From: Cornus controversa
Taxonomy: Eukaryota > Streptophyta > Magnoliopsida > Cornales > Cornaceae
NCBI GenBank assembly: GCA_026545225.1
Contig: CM048848.1
Location: 17,597,353-17,661,352 of the forward strand
Length of the DNA: 64,000 bases
Reading direction: 5' to 3'
This document shows positions 24,800 through 35,776 of this stretch, piece after piece. Below the pieces are notes generated by a model. The model saw only the letters and a list, made by a program, of their open reading frames with translations. It was not told where the DNA came from and did not search any database. Numbering within the stretch: position 1 is the first letter of the stretch; each line of letters opens with the position of its first letter. The position numbers and the translations under genes are program-made.

Positions 24800-25600
24800 C
24801 ACGTCTGTGAAACTATTATTATGGGTTTGCTTTTGACTCCTACGACCATAATTACAAGGTAATTTTGGGCTAAGATACATAATTCTTCTAAACGGGTGCG
24901 CTCTCGCGCTCACAGGAAGAAATTGAATTTTTTTTGCGGCTCCCGCTTTATATGACTTAGGTTTTGGGAACTGAAATTATTGTTGATGCCTCTAAAAATA
25001 TCAGATTCCATATGTTTAGTCTTAGACACAATTCTTGGAGAAGAATACAAGACCTGAGTTGAAGTCATTTAGGGAGATTCTCAATGTCTAGTAATGCAAT
25101 TTTTTTGAATGGAGCTCTTCATTGGCTACTGATACCCAGAGTCATTGGTTTTGAACCACTTCACAGGATAACTATTTCTTTTGATTTATCAAAGGAGGTA
25201 TTTAGTGAGATGTCCTTAGATATTCAGGGCTTGTTTTACATACTGGGGGCTTTTTGAAGAATGTTTGTATGCTCTGTCTCTCTCGTATAATGCTAGTAGG
25301 TGTTTTGTTGAGGTGTGGTTGATGAAGGAATATGGCATGAAGGCATCTTGGACTAAGTTTATCACCATCCCATGTAACGTGGGCACTTCTTCACACTATT
25401 ATTCTTGAGGAATGGTGAACTTCTACTAAAGAGTGATAGAGTTGGTCAAACAACATTAGAATCGTACAATACTATAAAATAAAAAAAAGATTTATGAAAG
25501 TTTGTAATTGTCTCCGTTCTTCTAAAGCAATTTTGTATGTGGAGAGTCTGGTTTCACCCAACAACATTGATGGGAATGACAAGCGACTGCAAGCACTGGG
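24800..25600 (+). pseudogene. F-box-associated (FBA) domain pseudogene
   Basis: Plus-strand translation in shifting frames gives YGFAFDSYDHNYKVILG, then VDASKNIRFHMFSLRHNSWR, FLNGALHWLLIPRVIG, ITISFDLSKEVFSEMSL, VEVWLMKEYGMKASWTKF and ILYVESLVSP. This is the characteristic order of the F-box-associated domain of plant F-box substrate adaptors in SCF ubiquitin ligases. The N-terminal F-box itself is not seen. Stops and at least two frame changes show it is dead. It lies inside the hAT composite, downstream of an abrupt change of sequence near 24630, and is probably a genomic fragment that moved with it. Confidence 0.75.
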
Positions 25601-27470
25601 CCAATTGCAGTCAAATTATTTATGATTATGTTGATATGGTTGATCTTCATTTAATTGTTCTTCCTTCTTTAGCAATGGATGAATGTTGAATCTTGAATGT
25701 CAAACGTAGAAAGAAAAACTGACTGTGTTGGACATTATACCTAGAGACTGATGTGCAACTAGTGTGCTAACTTTCTTTTTCTTTTTCTTTTTCTTTTTCT
25801 TTTTTCCCCTGTGAATGGTATGCTGAAAATCTATTTTGGTTATATATTGAAAGTTGACAGAAACAACTAAATTGTTTGACCATTTCTTTGTGGTAAGAGG
25901 GGTTGCTTTGATTTTCTTGACAGAAATTTGTGCATTTGTTTCTTGTCTTTTTTTTTTTTTGGGAGGTTTTCATTTTCTTTTGATTATAAGTTAAATTCGT
26001 TTTCTTCTGTCTTCCACCAACACCGATCTTTAGATGGTGAGCATCAAATCGCAACTCACCCTATAATTAGAATGGTACGTTTCAATTTGAATAGGAGAAC
26101 ATCTTTGTTAACAAAGATTCGAATAGAACTTTGATTCTTTTCTTTTTCTTTTTCTTTTTCTTTTTCTTAGTTTATTTACTCAATTTTTTTTTCAATACTT
26201 TGATTTGAAAAATCAGTTTTTCTTTTTTCTTAGTTTATAAAGACACTCTTTGGATTTTACCAAGTACATTAGTTCATCCACCACTAGTCCAAGGTTCAAC
26301 CCTTCAAATAATTCTTTTCCTTTTTTGAGATTGAGATACTTGAAGCACAGCGTGATCTCCTATTAGAAGAATAGTTGAATGTTGAACCAGGAATTTTCTT
26401 ATTTTCTTTTGTTATTGTAGTTGACACCTTTTAATATAGAATTCATAGAAGTTGAATTCTTGTTACTAGGATAACTTATAACTTAGAGAGAGCATCCATA
26501 TATTTTGCATTACTGGAAGCCTCTCATATAATTTCACATATGTTGTCTTTTCAATAAATTTAACTGGATTTTATGTGTTTTAATTTGCATTTACAATTTT
26601 TTTTAATATGTACTTTGATGCTTCAAGGTTGCGGTTTCAAGAATTCTCTTGTTCATAATCATTTTAGTTAAAATGGACAATTTGTTAAATCAAAGGATTT
26701 TTTTTATTTCTTTTCAATTCTTACTATCAAATTTTTAACCCAAAAAAAAAAGAAAGGGTTGCCATATATTCTTATGTGGTGTGATTAAGAACAAAACTTT
26801 GGACGACATCATTAAATATTGGTTTCAAATTGAGAAGCTTGAGTTATCCATTTATCAATATTTTTTTATTTGAATTTTGAATGGTGCAATAAACTTAAAT
26901 TGGCTTCCCCTATTATTTTCTATTTGAGGTTGAACTCACATATTTTATAACTGGCACTAAAAATTTACAATAAGAAAGATGCACTTTGTTTGATTTCTTT
27001 GGTAAAAGGGCATTTTTTTTTTTTTTTGGTTTAGGGAGACAATTAAGGTTTGATTATTTTTTAGACAATCATTTGTTTCAAAGTTAAGGTAGTCCCCATG
27101 TCGAATAATAAGTAGTAAAGAAAAGGAGGAAGGATGAGCTATAAATAGAGTTTTAGAGGATTAGAGCTATGAGTTGTAAATTGTAATACAAGGCTCGCAT
27201 ATTTTTTTGGGATTAAATTATTTATGTGATCATACATGGTGGGTAGTTGAACAAGTGATAAACATGACACATTTGTAACCTTTACGACTTACAAAAGAGA
27301 ATAACAAAAATTATTATATAATAACATAACGTTTACATACCAAGTATGAATATAACAATTTCCCTCTTTTTCTTTTGGTTTTTTTTTTTATAAAAAAAAT
27401 GTTGTCTTCTGGGATACAAATGTCAAAGATAAATGTACGCCATTACATATGGCTCGTGTGTAGCCACGAT
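25601..27470. other. AT-rich interior of the composite, no gene seen
   Basis: Two (CTTTTT)n-type microsatellites lie at about 25769-25805 and 26135-26168. The rest is AT-rich, and short frames such as 25767-26054 come from homopolymer tracts. The right edge carries gccacgat (27463-27470), a second copy of the word at 22543-22550. Confidence 0.6.
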
Positions 27471-27921
27471 TAGGGGTGCAAAAAAAATCCGTCAATCCGT
27501 GGATCCGATCCAATCCATGCAGATTGGACTGGATTGGATGACTAATGGATCGATTGCGAATTTAGAAAATAAGAATTCGTAGACCACGGATCGGATTACG
27601 GATTGGGGGTCAGAAATCCGATCTGATCTGTGGCAATCCGTTAAAATTTATAATATTTATTATATATATATATATAATAATATCTTATAACTTTTAATAA
27701 TAATATTATAATATCTTATATCTTTTAGGCTATTTTTTTTTTTTTTGGACCCTAGTTAAAAAATAATTATATTGGGTTGTTTAGATTAAGCCTGATCCGT
27801 CAATCCGATCCGATCCAATCTGTTATTTCATGGATCGGATTGCATATTCACCAATCCGTAAATCGCATATCAAATTAGAATTATGCCTAATCCGATCCAA
27901 TCCAATCTATGATCACCCCTA
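27471..27921 (+). mobile_element. hAT-type MITE, right copy
   Basis: The 451-bp element starts taggggtgcaaaaaaaatcc and ends gatcacccct followed by a. It lies in the same orientation as the copy at 22036-22542, with shared internal text and several indels. Its left flank is gccacgat and its right flank ttacaaac. Confidence 0.88.
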
Positions 27922-27929
27922 TTACAAAC

Positions 27930-28976
27930 CACCCTTAGATCACCAATGCAAGATCAGTCATCCACACACTCACTAGCCAAACTGAATCCAGAATCTGACG
28001 ACTTTTGACAAAGGCATTTTGCGATTCAAAAATGATTCCCTCCATCACTTCCTTCAATCTTATCCCTAGGATTTTTGCAATGATCTTCTATACTCCCCAC
28101 CAAACTAATGAGCCTAAAATCTCAAATGTCATCGGGCCCTCCCTTCTTCGGAATCAAAGTAATGAAGGTAACATTCATAGACTTCTCAAACTTACTGTGT
28201 AAATGGAAAGCATGAATAGTTGCCAACAAATCCCTCTTCACTACCTCCTAATTATGATGAAAAACTGCCATAGAAAAGCCATCTGGACTGGGGGTTTTGT
28301 CTTCTTGGCAACACTTTAAAGCAAATGTCACCTCCTCTCCAAGTGATCCCTATCCTCCGCAAAAATCATGTCAAACTCCAAACCCCTAGAAGAGGTCTCC
28401 AATTCGCAGTCTCCTTATACAATCGCTGATTAAATAAAGTCACACCTCTCACCACCTCTTCCTTTTTATTCAACACAGTTCCATCTACTTTGATTCTCCC
28501 TATGTGGTTACCCTTCCTATGAGCATTGGCTATACTATGAAACAGTCTCGTATTCCTGTCCCCTCCTCTTTTAAGCACAAAGCTCAGGATTTTTATATCC
28601 ATGAAATCTCTTCCATTACAGCAATCTCCTCAAATTTTGTCTTACAATCCTCCCTTTTTGATCTTTCCTCCTCCCCCAAACCCTCCAAGCTCTCCTTCCT
28701 ATCCAAATCAGCTATCTCTTCCATAATCCTGTTCTTCCTCCACTCAAGATTACCAAACATCTCCTTATTCCACTTCTTTAGGTCCTCCTTCAATCTACGA
28801 AGTTTCCCCACAAGCATAAAACTAAGGTTGCCCAAGACCTCATAACCAATTCACCATCATTGCATCATCTCCTTAAACCCTTCTGCCCGAAGCCACATAT
28901 TCTCGAACTTAAAAGGTGTTTTTCTCTTCCTCAAGCCCCCACAATCTAGTAACAACGAAACATGATCTAAAGTTAG
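27930..28976 (-). pseudogene. LINE copy 1, piece 2 (endonuclease end to RT fingers)
   Basis: The minus strand encodes the end of the endonuclease (LDHVSLLLDCGGL, then KTPFKFENMWLRAEGFKEMM), the linker (LRRLKEDLKKWNKEMFGNLE; RNTRLFHSIANAHRKGNHIG) and the first RT blocks (FITLIPKKGG, DFRLISLVGS, IIAKILGIRLKEVM, SQNAFVKSRQILDSV). Stops and frame changes are frequent. On the left it continues into piece 3 after removal of the hAT composite. On the right it continues into piece 1 at 35777 after removal of the copia LTR. The SDH motif of the endonuclease reads LDH. Confidence 0.85.
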
Positions 28977-29034
28977 TGTTGACCTTAAGGTTTTAACCAA
29001 AAGGTTATTTGAGTGATTTTGATGATAACAATCT

Positions 29035-32000
29035 TGTCACGCCCTGATTCCCGAGGCCCGGAAACCGAGGTGTGAACCCCGTGAGATCACCCTCACGCTC
29101 TAACCACCACCTGATCATGCAACCTCAATTTCCTATCATTTTTACAAAAATTGGGCATGACCCACTCTAAATAATCAGCTCCTGGCATGATATACCTGCT
29201 TTACAATTTATATGGACACTTCTGGGCACGTGTCCCCCCAGCATTTATATCTAAACAATAAAAATGGACACTTCTGGGCCCGTGTCCCCCCAATATTTCT
29301 ACAACATGCATAATTCAATCATAAATATACATGCCTCAGTCCTTGAATGTCCGTATTAAATACATACATCACATGAATAAAATACAACTAAAGGAACTGA
29401 ATCTACGTAATTGCTTCATACATTTAATCCAAATGTAATACATCTATCTATCCAAAATCCTGAACATAAATTAGATTCTAAGGAATCTAATTACTACCTC
29501 TGTAACTGGTGCTATCAGTTTCCCCAACTGACTCCAAAACCAGCAACACCTGCAAAACCTGGGAGGGGGTGAGCTCAAAGGCCCAACAAGGTATGTAGAA
29601 CCATACTATCACTGCTGCAGCAGGTCGATCCTCACATATTCTCAAAAATATACATGCACTCAAATATATCACAATATTTAAGACCATGCCCCACCTAGCA
29701 TGCATAAACCAATGATGTATATGGCTACTCTAGCACATATGAACATACGAAACCCACAACACATGATTTTAGAAATCGTGTTCAACATGCTTGAAAGCAG
29801 TAAACATCAGGCATCAATATGTATATAGAACATATATATATATCAACACATTTACATAACCAATGTAAATCCATCACCACGTCTCCTACTCAACAAGTAA
29901 CACAACTCAAATGCAATAAAAATGCATTTAAACAGAAAGACATGCTTAACAGATAAACACATAAGCATAAAGGTATTTTTTCACCTTCCACGGTCATAAT
30001 CCGATACCCCACATGATTGGCCCGCTCCGAGGATCATGTGACCTAGGACAACTCCGATAACCATCCTATGACCTTGACCTACTCCGCCAACGTCATACTT
30101 CCGGGGCAATATTTTGGTTTGCCCATTGGTGATTAGACCATATCAGCACCGTCACCAATTATTTGTTTACTCAAGGTGATTAGACCATATCAGCACCGTC
30201 ACCGAATATTAGGTAGCTCAAAGTGGTTAGACCATATCAGCACCGCCACTGAGCTTATTTTGACTCAAGATGATTAGACCATATCAGCACCGTCACCGAG
30301 TCTTAGATGGTTCAAGGTGGTTAGACCATATCAGCACCGCCACCGAGTATTTACCTACTCCAAAGTGGATAGACCACTGTCACCGAGTATTTACCTACTC
30401 CAAGGTGACATAACCGCTCCAACGCCCTCACCGTGACCGAGTATTGACCTACTCTGGGTGATTTGCCTACTTTATGACCACAACCATACCCGAGTGTTAA
30501 CCTACTCTAGGTAATTCAACCACACTTCCCCGTTTCCTCACAACGGCCCCATATATGCATTTCAAACATATAAACACTAAGCATTCAATTTTTGTGCTTC
30601 ACAATGTACAAGCTAGTTTTAAGAAAACATAGTGTACATTCCGTCTCCGCATAACCACACATATAATTACCTATACGTGTAAACCCACGTACAACCTCGT
30701 ATGTGTCATTTCCCTCCTATACATGCGATATGGATGCATATATACACAGCATAATACTTTCATGCTTCAACCCATGCTTCTGAATACTAAAAAGAAGTAT
30801 CTAGCATGCTTCTCATCACATCCCAACACATATAGCACATATATGTTCAATACCCGCATAACACATCACATATGCCAACAATTTCAACCCTAGCACTTAT
30901 TTATCATGCTATAACCCATGCATGCATTTTCTATAAACAAATAGCATGCATTTCATTCCCGTAAACCCACATGTAATCACGTACATGTCAAATCATGCAT
31001 ATAAGTCACATATGCACCTACGCTAGCATAAATACAGTCATGCTCTCATTCAATGCATGTATTCACTAAAGGTAGCTAACATGCATTCTAATCACAATAT
31101 ATATATACACATATATACGTTACGTCACCCACATATGTATCAAGAACATATAATGCACTTAGCACATTTCATGCTTTTCAAATACTCGCCAAAAGTAAAT
31201 TCATGCTTAGCATGCATTTCTACCGCTGCAACCATATATATATATAATCACATACATATATATACTTCCTGAACACCATGCATAAGAACCACATATGCAT
31301 ACAAGACAACACAGAGCTGAACAGGTATTATTTAGCATGCTTTCCATAGACTTTAATCTATACATACATGCATATCACAATGCAAATAGGCGATTAATCT
31401 AACATGTTATCGCTTCCCAAATCCGCACATACATATATATACACACACTCATATGTATATCCTCTCACATCCCATGTATATGCCACATTCCCTATACATA
31501 TATATATATAAGCGCCTACATATATATGTACATACACATATCACATATGATTAAATTGAGACCTATGTAAATTACTCAACATACATAAAATATCTGTATG
31601 AGATAGAGGCAAGAATCAACTTGCCTTAGGTCCCGCTCTCAGCCAGTCCGTGCCTGCAAATCGGCCTTTACCAAGTCCGGTCCAGTTCCGTGTCCAAGTC
31701 ACCCACAAACCCGCTTTCGTTCCTTCTCTTTTTGTTTCCATGCTTGGTCCAACCTATGGTCAAAGCCCATACGATCAATCCCACATTGTCCAACCACCGT
31801 GAACTACCATCCCCCTCACCAACCGTGAGCAAAGTCCGACCAAATCATAACCTGCTGTGAATCCCTCTCGTTCGGATAACCAAAACAACTCACAACCCAA
31901 CCTACCACCAAACAATTTCAAACCGGCAGTCAACGCCACCCGGTTCAACCATCAACCACCCAAACAAATCGGATGCATCATCCAAACGAGTCATCTTTAT

Positions 32001-33158
32001 CCAAAACAATGGAACCCATAAACCAGCCCCATCCAGCTCTACAAACCCAAGTTAACCATCCAACAACAATGCACAACCCACATAACAGCCCAAAAATGTG
32101 GCTACCCAAGCAAAACCCATCAACTACAAACCTTATCCAAACTCACCACAGCCGTGAAGCCATAACTCCACAGACCCGTGAGTCACGCTCCTCCATTACC
32201 ATGGCCGGACATCAATTTCCGACCACCATCCATGTCATTGTCCCAGTTGAACCTTGCACTGCCGGACCACCTCCCAACCAACAACTATGGAAGTGAACTC
32301 AGCCAAACCACGAACCCAATTATACATTAGCCTCAGCCATCCCAGCCGAGAATCACCCAAAGCCGAACCAGCAACCACCTCAACACAGTTACCACCTGCA
32401 CACCCAGCCGTGAGAAATCCTTTGGTGCCCAATATAAATCAGCTAGCAACCGAACCCAGCCCCTTCATCAACCATCGGACAGCCGTTACACTCAAACCGT
32501 GAGCCTCCAATCGGGCCGAACAGAACCCCAAACCCCAACCGTGGAGGACCCAGCTCCACCGCCGGAACCACCATCACTCGCCACCGTCACCGACGACCGG
32601 CTGAAGCTCCTACCGAACCAGCGAATCCAACGGCGACCGAAACCCCAGTCCGTGGAACCTTCGTCGCTGCTATCCACCGCAAGCCACCATCACGGCCAGT
32701 CACAACCGCCGTGAACAGACCCAGCAAGGACCGCCCGAGCAGTCGGCAGCCACGGCCACCGTCGGCGCTGGAGTCGGCGGCCCCCTTCTCTCCTTCGGTC
32801 TCTCTCTCCTTCGGTTCTCTCTCTCTCCCCGATTTCTCTCTCTTCTCTCTTCCTTTTTCTTTTCTTTTCTTTTTCTTTCCTTTTCTTTTTCTTTTCTTCT
32901 TTTCTTTTCTTCAGCCAGCCGAGACCACTTGTGGTCTCTTTCTCCTTTCTTTTATTGTGGTCCAAAAGTTCTTTATTCTCCCTCATTTTGGTCCACATAA
33001 AATAATACATATGTATATATATCATCCATATATGTATCTAACTCCACATGTGTATTTTTCTAAATACACTTACACACATAATACAATATGCTCCCACATT
33101 TTCTCATAATTGCGTAAAAGCCCACCACATATTTATAATTAAATATAAATATAGGTAC

Positions 33159-33198
<40 letters not shown>

Positions 33199-33330
33199 CA
33201 CACACCTCCCACTTATATGGAAACATAAATGTCCACACCCTTTCCGGAATTTAATTAATCCGAAAAAAAAAAAAAATCAATCCGGCCCAAAAATCATCCG
33301 GGACCGGTCAAAATTATTCCGGTCCTTACA
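29035..33330 (-). mobile_element. Solo LTR E3, Ty3/gypsy-like, nested in the copia LTR
   Basis: The plus-strand text starts tgtcacgccctg and ends ccggtccttaca, giving TG...CA. The exact 5-bp duplication aatct flanks it (29030-29034 and 33331-33335). Read in sense it ends cagggcgtgaca. At 4296 bp it is the longest LTR of the window. It contains a 47-bp tandem array (30128-30347), a C-rich part with cccagcc words (31900-32700), a pyrimidine tract (32785-32910) and an AT run near its sense start. Its sense start is closely related to that of E1. The many short frames at 31973-33254 follow composition and resemble no protein. Confidence 0.85.
30128..30347. repeat. 47-bp tandem repeat with covarying stem, in LTR E3
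   Basis: Five units start (gattag or ggttag) at 30131, 30178, 30225, 30272 and 30319, exactly 47 bp apart, with decayed copies to about 30420. Each holds two 5-nt arms around a 19-nt loop rich in the word accatatcagcacc. Arm pairs in order are GGTGA/TCACC, GGTGA/TCACC, AGTGG/CCACT, GATGA/TCACC (one mismatch) and GGTGG/CCACC. E4 has the same array in the same order. Confidence 0.85.
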
Positions 33331-34073
33331 AATCTATTATAGTGTAGATCTAATAAGTTTACTTGAGTGTGCATTTTATAAAGTATCAAATTATCTTAAG
33401 TATCTTAAAGGCTTTGAACTTCAAAGGGACTTACAAGAAGATATATGAACACACATGATCATAGAACTCGAAGATAAATAATCAAGATCAATGGTGAAGT
33501 TGAAGCGAATTCAAACCATATGATGAAGGAACCCAAGAGCTTAAAAATTTGAAGATCAAAAGACATAGGTAGGTTTGTTTTGGGTGAATGTGTATATTTA
33601 TTGTAAAGTTACTTTGATGTACTGACATGAAAGCTCTAAGACCAATGTATATCATTCATAAGTCCTTAGAGTATAAGTAATAGGTCATAAACTTCATTTA
33701 TAACATCATGAAGCCTTTACTAAGGTTGAGTTAGTTCAAGCTTTCATAAGTTTTGAAAGAACTCAATTATTAAGTCATAACTAGGATCATATGTTTCAAT
33801 CATATCATTTGGAATGGTCTCTAGTAATTAGAGCAATAAGGCTTGGATCAAATTGATTCATAAGGGATTTATTGACTTGAGTTGGTTTAAGCGTGTCACA
33901 TCTTTTGAAGAACTCAATTCTATGATAGGACCATACACTCATATTCATATCATTCCTTGGTCACTAAATCACTTGAAATAGGTTTCGATCTTAACATTCT
34001 TATTTTCTAAGACCAAGCATACTCATAATCCTAACCTTTATTTAGATTTCTAACTCTTTAAAGTTTAAAGGAT

Positions 34074-34287
34074 TTTGAGGCACCTCAAACTTCAGTTTAA
34101 GGCACCTCAAACTTTAGTTTGAGCCACCTCAAAGTTACAAAAGAAAATAGAGCTTTCTAGAAGACTTTTTGAGCCACCTCAAACTTTATTTTGAGCCACC
34201 TCAAAGTTTATGAGACACCTCAAACTGCACTTTGAGTCACCTCAAAATTTATGAGGTGCCTCAAACGGCACTTTGAGCCACCTCAAA
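34074..34287. repeat. Palindrome-word array C (TTTGAG-ncac-CTCAAA type)
   Basis: Nine 16-nt words start at 34074, 34096, 34118, 34168, 34190, 34209, 34231, 34250 and 34272. Spacings are 22, 22, 50, 22, 19, 22, 19 and 22. Six have perfect 6-nt arms; the words at 34096, 34209 and 34250 have one arm mismatch. The first base of the 4-nt centre varies freely. The array lies 94 bp upstream of the LTR TATA box, in the region expected to hold U3 regulatory sites. Confidence 0.9.
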
Positions 34288-34380
34288 CACGCTCGATTAA
34301 GATCTAATAGGTAGTTTAGATCATCTAATGCTCCCAACAACTCCTAATAGCTTTGAAATGCCTATATCTCTTAAAGGGAT

Positions 34381-34388
34381 TATAAATA
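34381..34388 (+). promoter_or_regulatory. TATA box of the copia LTR
   Basis: tataaata is followed by caccttgtatgtgc, placed after the palindrome array. This supports plus-strand orientation of the LTR and puts the array in U3. Confidence 0.55.
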
Positions 34389-35776
34389 CACCTTGTATGT
34401 GCATTTTACATGTATAAGAGTCTCCCATAATCCTTTATAATCATATCTTGTCGGTAGAATTCACCTCTATGATTAGATTTCATATTCTATAAAGGTAGAA
34501 ACCACACATGAGCTTAATTATTCATTCTTGTGGTTATTCATCATTCTATAGTTGAGCTTTCATATTAATTCATTAATTGTAACTCTAGGTATGTGAGCTA
34601 TCATTTGTATATCTATCCATTGAGGGATATTCTCTATTATACTCGAACTCCTATTCATCCTATTTGAGAGGAAGTCCAAAAGGCGCTCTTGGCGAAAGGG
34701 ATTGCTTTATGGAAGCTTGTAAAGGTTCATTCTTTACCTTAAAAGGAGAATGATTGGGTAGTGTTCTCTGCCTTTTAGAGTGAGCAATGAACTCACTTAA
34801 GCCGTCAAAAGTGAAAGGAAGCCCAAGTCATGCACTTGAGAAAGAAGTCTTGGTGAGGTTTTCATTGAGCAAGGAAGCTCAAGTAATTCACTTGGCAATT
34901 GTATGGTTTGCTTTGCACCCTTAAGAAAGGCTCTATAGTGAAAACCTAAAGAAGTGCTCTTGAGGTATAGACGTAGGCAAGAAGGGCCGAACCATGTAAA
35001 AATCATGGTGTCAATGTTTGTAATTCTCTATCCTTACTCTCTTTATATTGTTAAATGTCTTTATGTTTTGAATAGATATGAAGAGCATAATTGCATAGAG
35101 ATATTGCACACCATGTATTTGATTAAATATTTTAATGAGTTTTAATTCTATTTTACCATTGATAGACATATATCCACTTAGCTCATTTCATTCCTTTTTC
35201 AATGAACCATTTTATGAATGAATGAGTAGCACTCTAAGTGCTTGATTAACTGCCTATGTAAGTTTTACTTTTTATATCATATTCATAGGTAATTGCTCAA
35301 GTACCCTTTTGACATGTTTACTCCTTTATTTTGCTAGCATTTATTTTATAATTATTTATTTAATGAATGTTGTTTAAATGCTTCATATGAGGTGCATGAG
35401 ATGTATGCTTGGAGTATATTGGTTAAGTTGTGGAATTGATTGTATTGTAAATTGATTGAGTATTTATTTGATTAATTTTTTGCCAATCAATTTGCATATC
35501 ATGTTTTTGATAAAATGCGCAATTAACATTTTCACACACTATAAGCATGATACGTTGCACTCTTATGAACACTTCATTTGTTGTATCCACTAGATCATTT
35601 TAAATGCATAATAGGTAGGGCATTCTTATTCTCACTTATTGAATATATAAGTTTATCAAGTGTTTAACAAAATTCCAAACAAGCCTACTTTTGTCAAAAT
35701 AAGCTAACTAAAAAAGTTTCGTCATTTGCTTATTGTCCTTATTCACCCCCTTTCTATGGACAATTCTTAGGTAACA

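Larger units (their letters stand above)
22036..27921. mobile_element. Composite insertion bounded by two hAT-type MITEs
   Basis: This 5886-bp segment starts TAGGGGTG and ends CACCCCTA and is flanked by an exact 8-bp duplication, ttacaaac (22028-22035 and 27922-27929). Removing it with one duplication restores the LINE copy 1 frame through RT motif A, so it is a single net insertion. Its ends are two direct copies of one MITE. The interior (22543-27470) is bounded on both sides by another 8-bp word, gccacgat. The interior carries a MULE transposase remnant, a copia LTR with primer site and gag start, and an F-box pseudogene. Integration of a circle by recombination between MITEs, or transposition out of a tandem array, would give this pattern. 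Confidence 0.85.
28977..35776 (+). mobile_element. Solo LTR of a SIRE/Maximus-like copia element, split by E3
   Basis: It starts tgttgaccttaagg and ends cttaggtaaca. The exact 5-bp duplication gttag flanks it (28972-28976 and 35777-35781). Removing it and one duplication rejoins the endonuclease frame of LINE copy 1 (VVLSRLT followed by LDHVSLLL). Without the nested E3 the LTR is about 2.5 kb. The start (TGTTGACC, then gatgataacaat) and the length resemble SIRE-type copia LTRs; this family call is from general knowledge and not proven. A TATA box lies at 34381 and a palindrome array just upstream. No internal region is present, so it is a solo LTR. Confidence 0.85.

Noticed and set aside
24476..24913. 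Minus-strand 145-codon frame
   Set aside because: It overlaps the copia primer site and the start of the F-box remnant and shows no domain.
22036..27921. Autonomous hAT transposon with its own transposase
   Set aside because: The two ends are complete MITE copies and the interior has no hAT transposase; the only transposase text is MULE-like and truncated.
22036..27921. Inversion between two MITEs as the cause of exchanged flanks
   Set aside because: The MITEs are in direct orientation and the outer flanks match each other; inversion would need opposite orientation and leave mismatched outer flanks.
30128..30420. CRISPR-like regular repeat
   Set aside because: This is eukaryotic LTR DNA; the 47-bp units are contiguous without unique spacers and recur in E4.
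31973..33254. Several overlapping frames in LTR E3
   Set aside because: Same composition effect; they overlap on both strands and resemble no protein.
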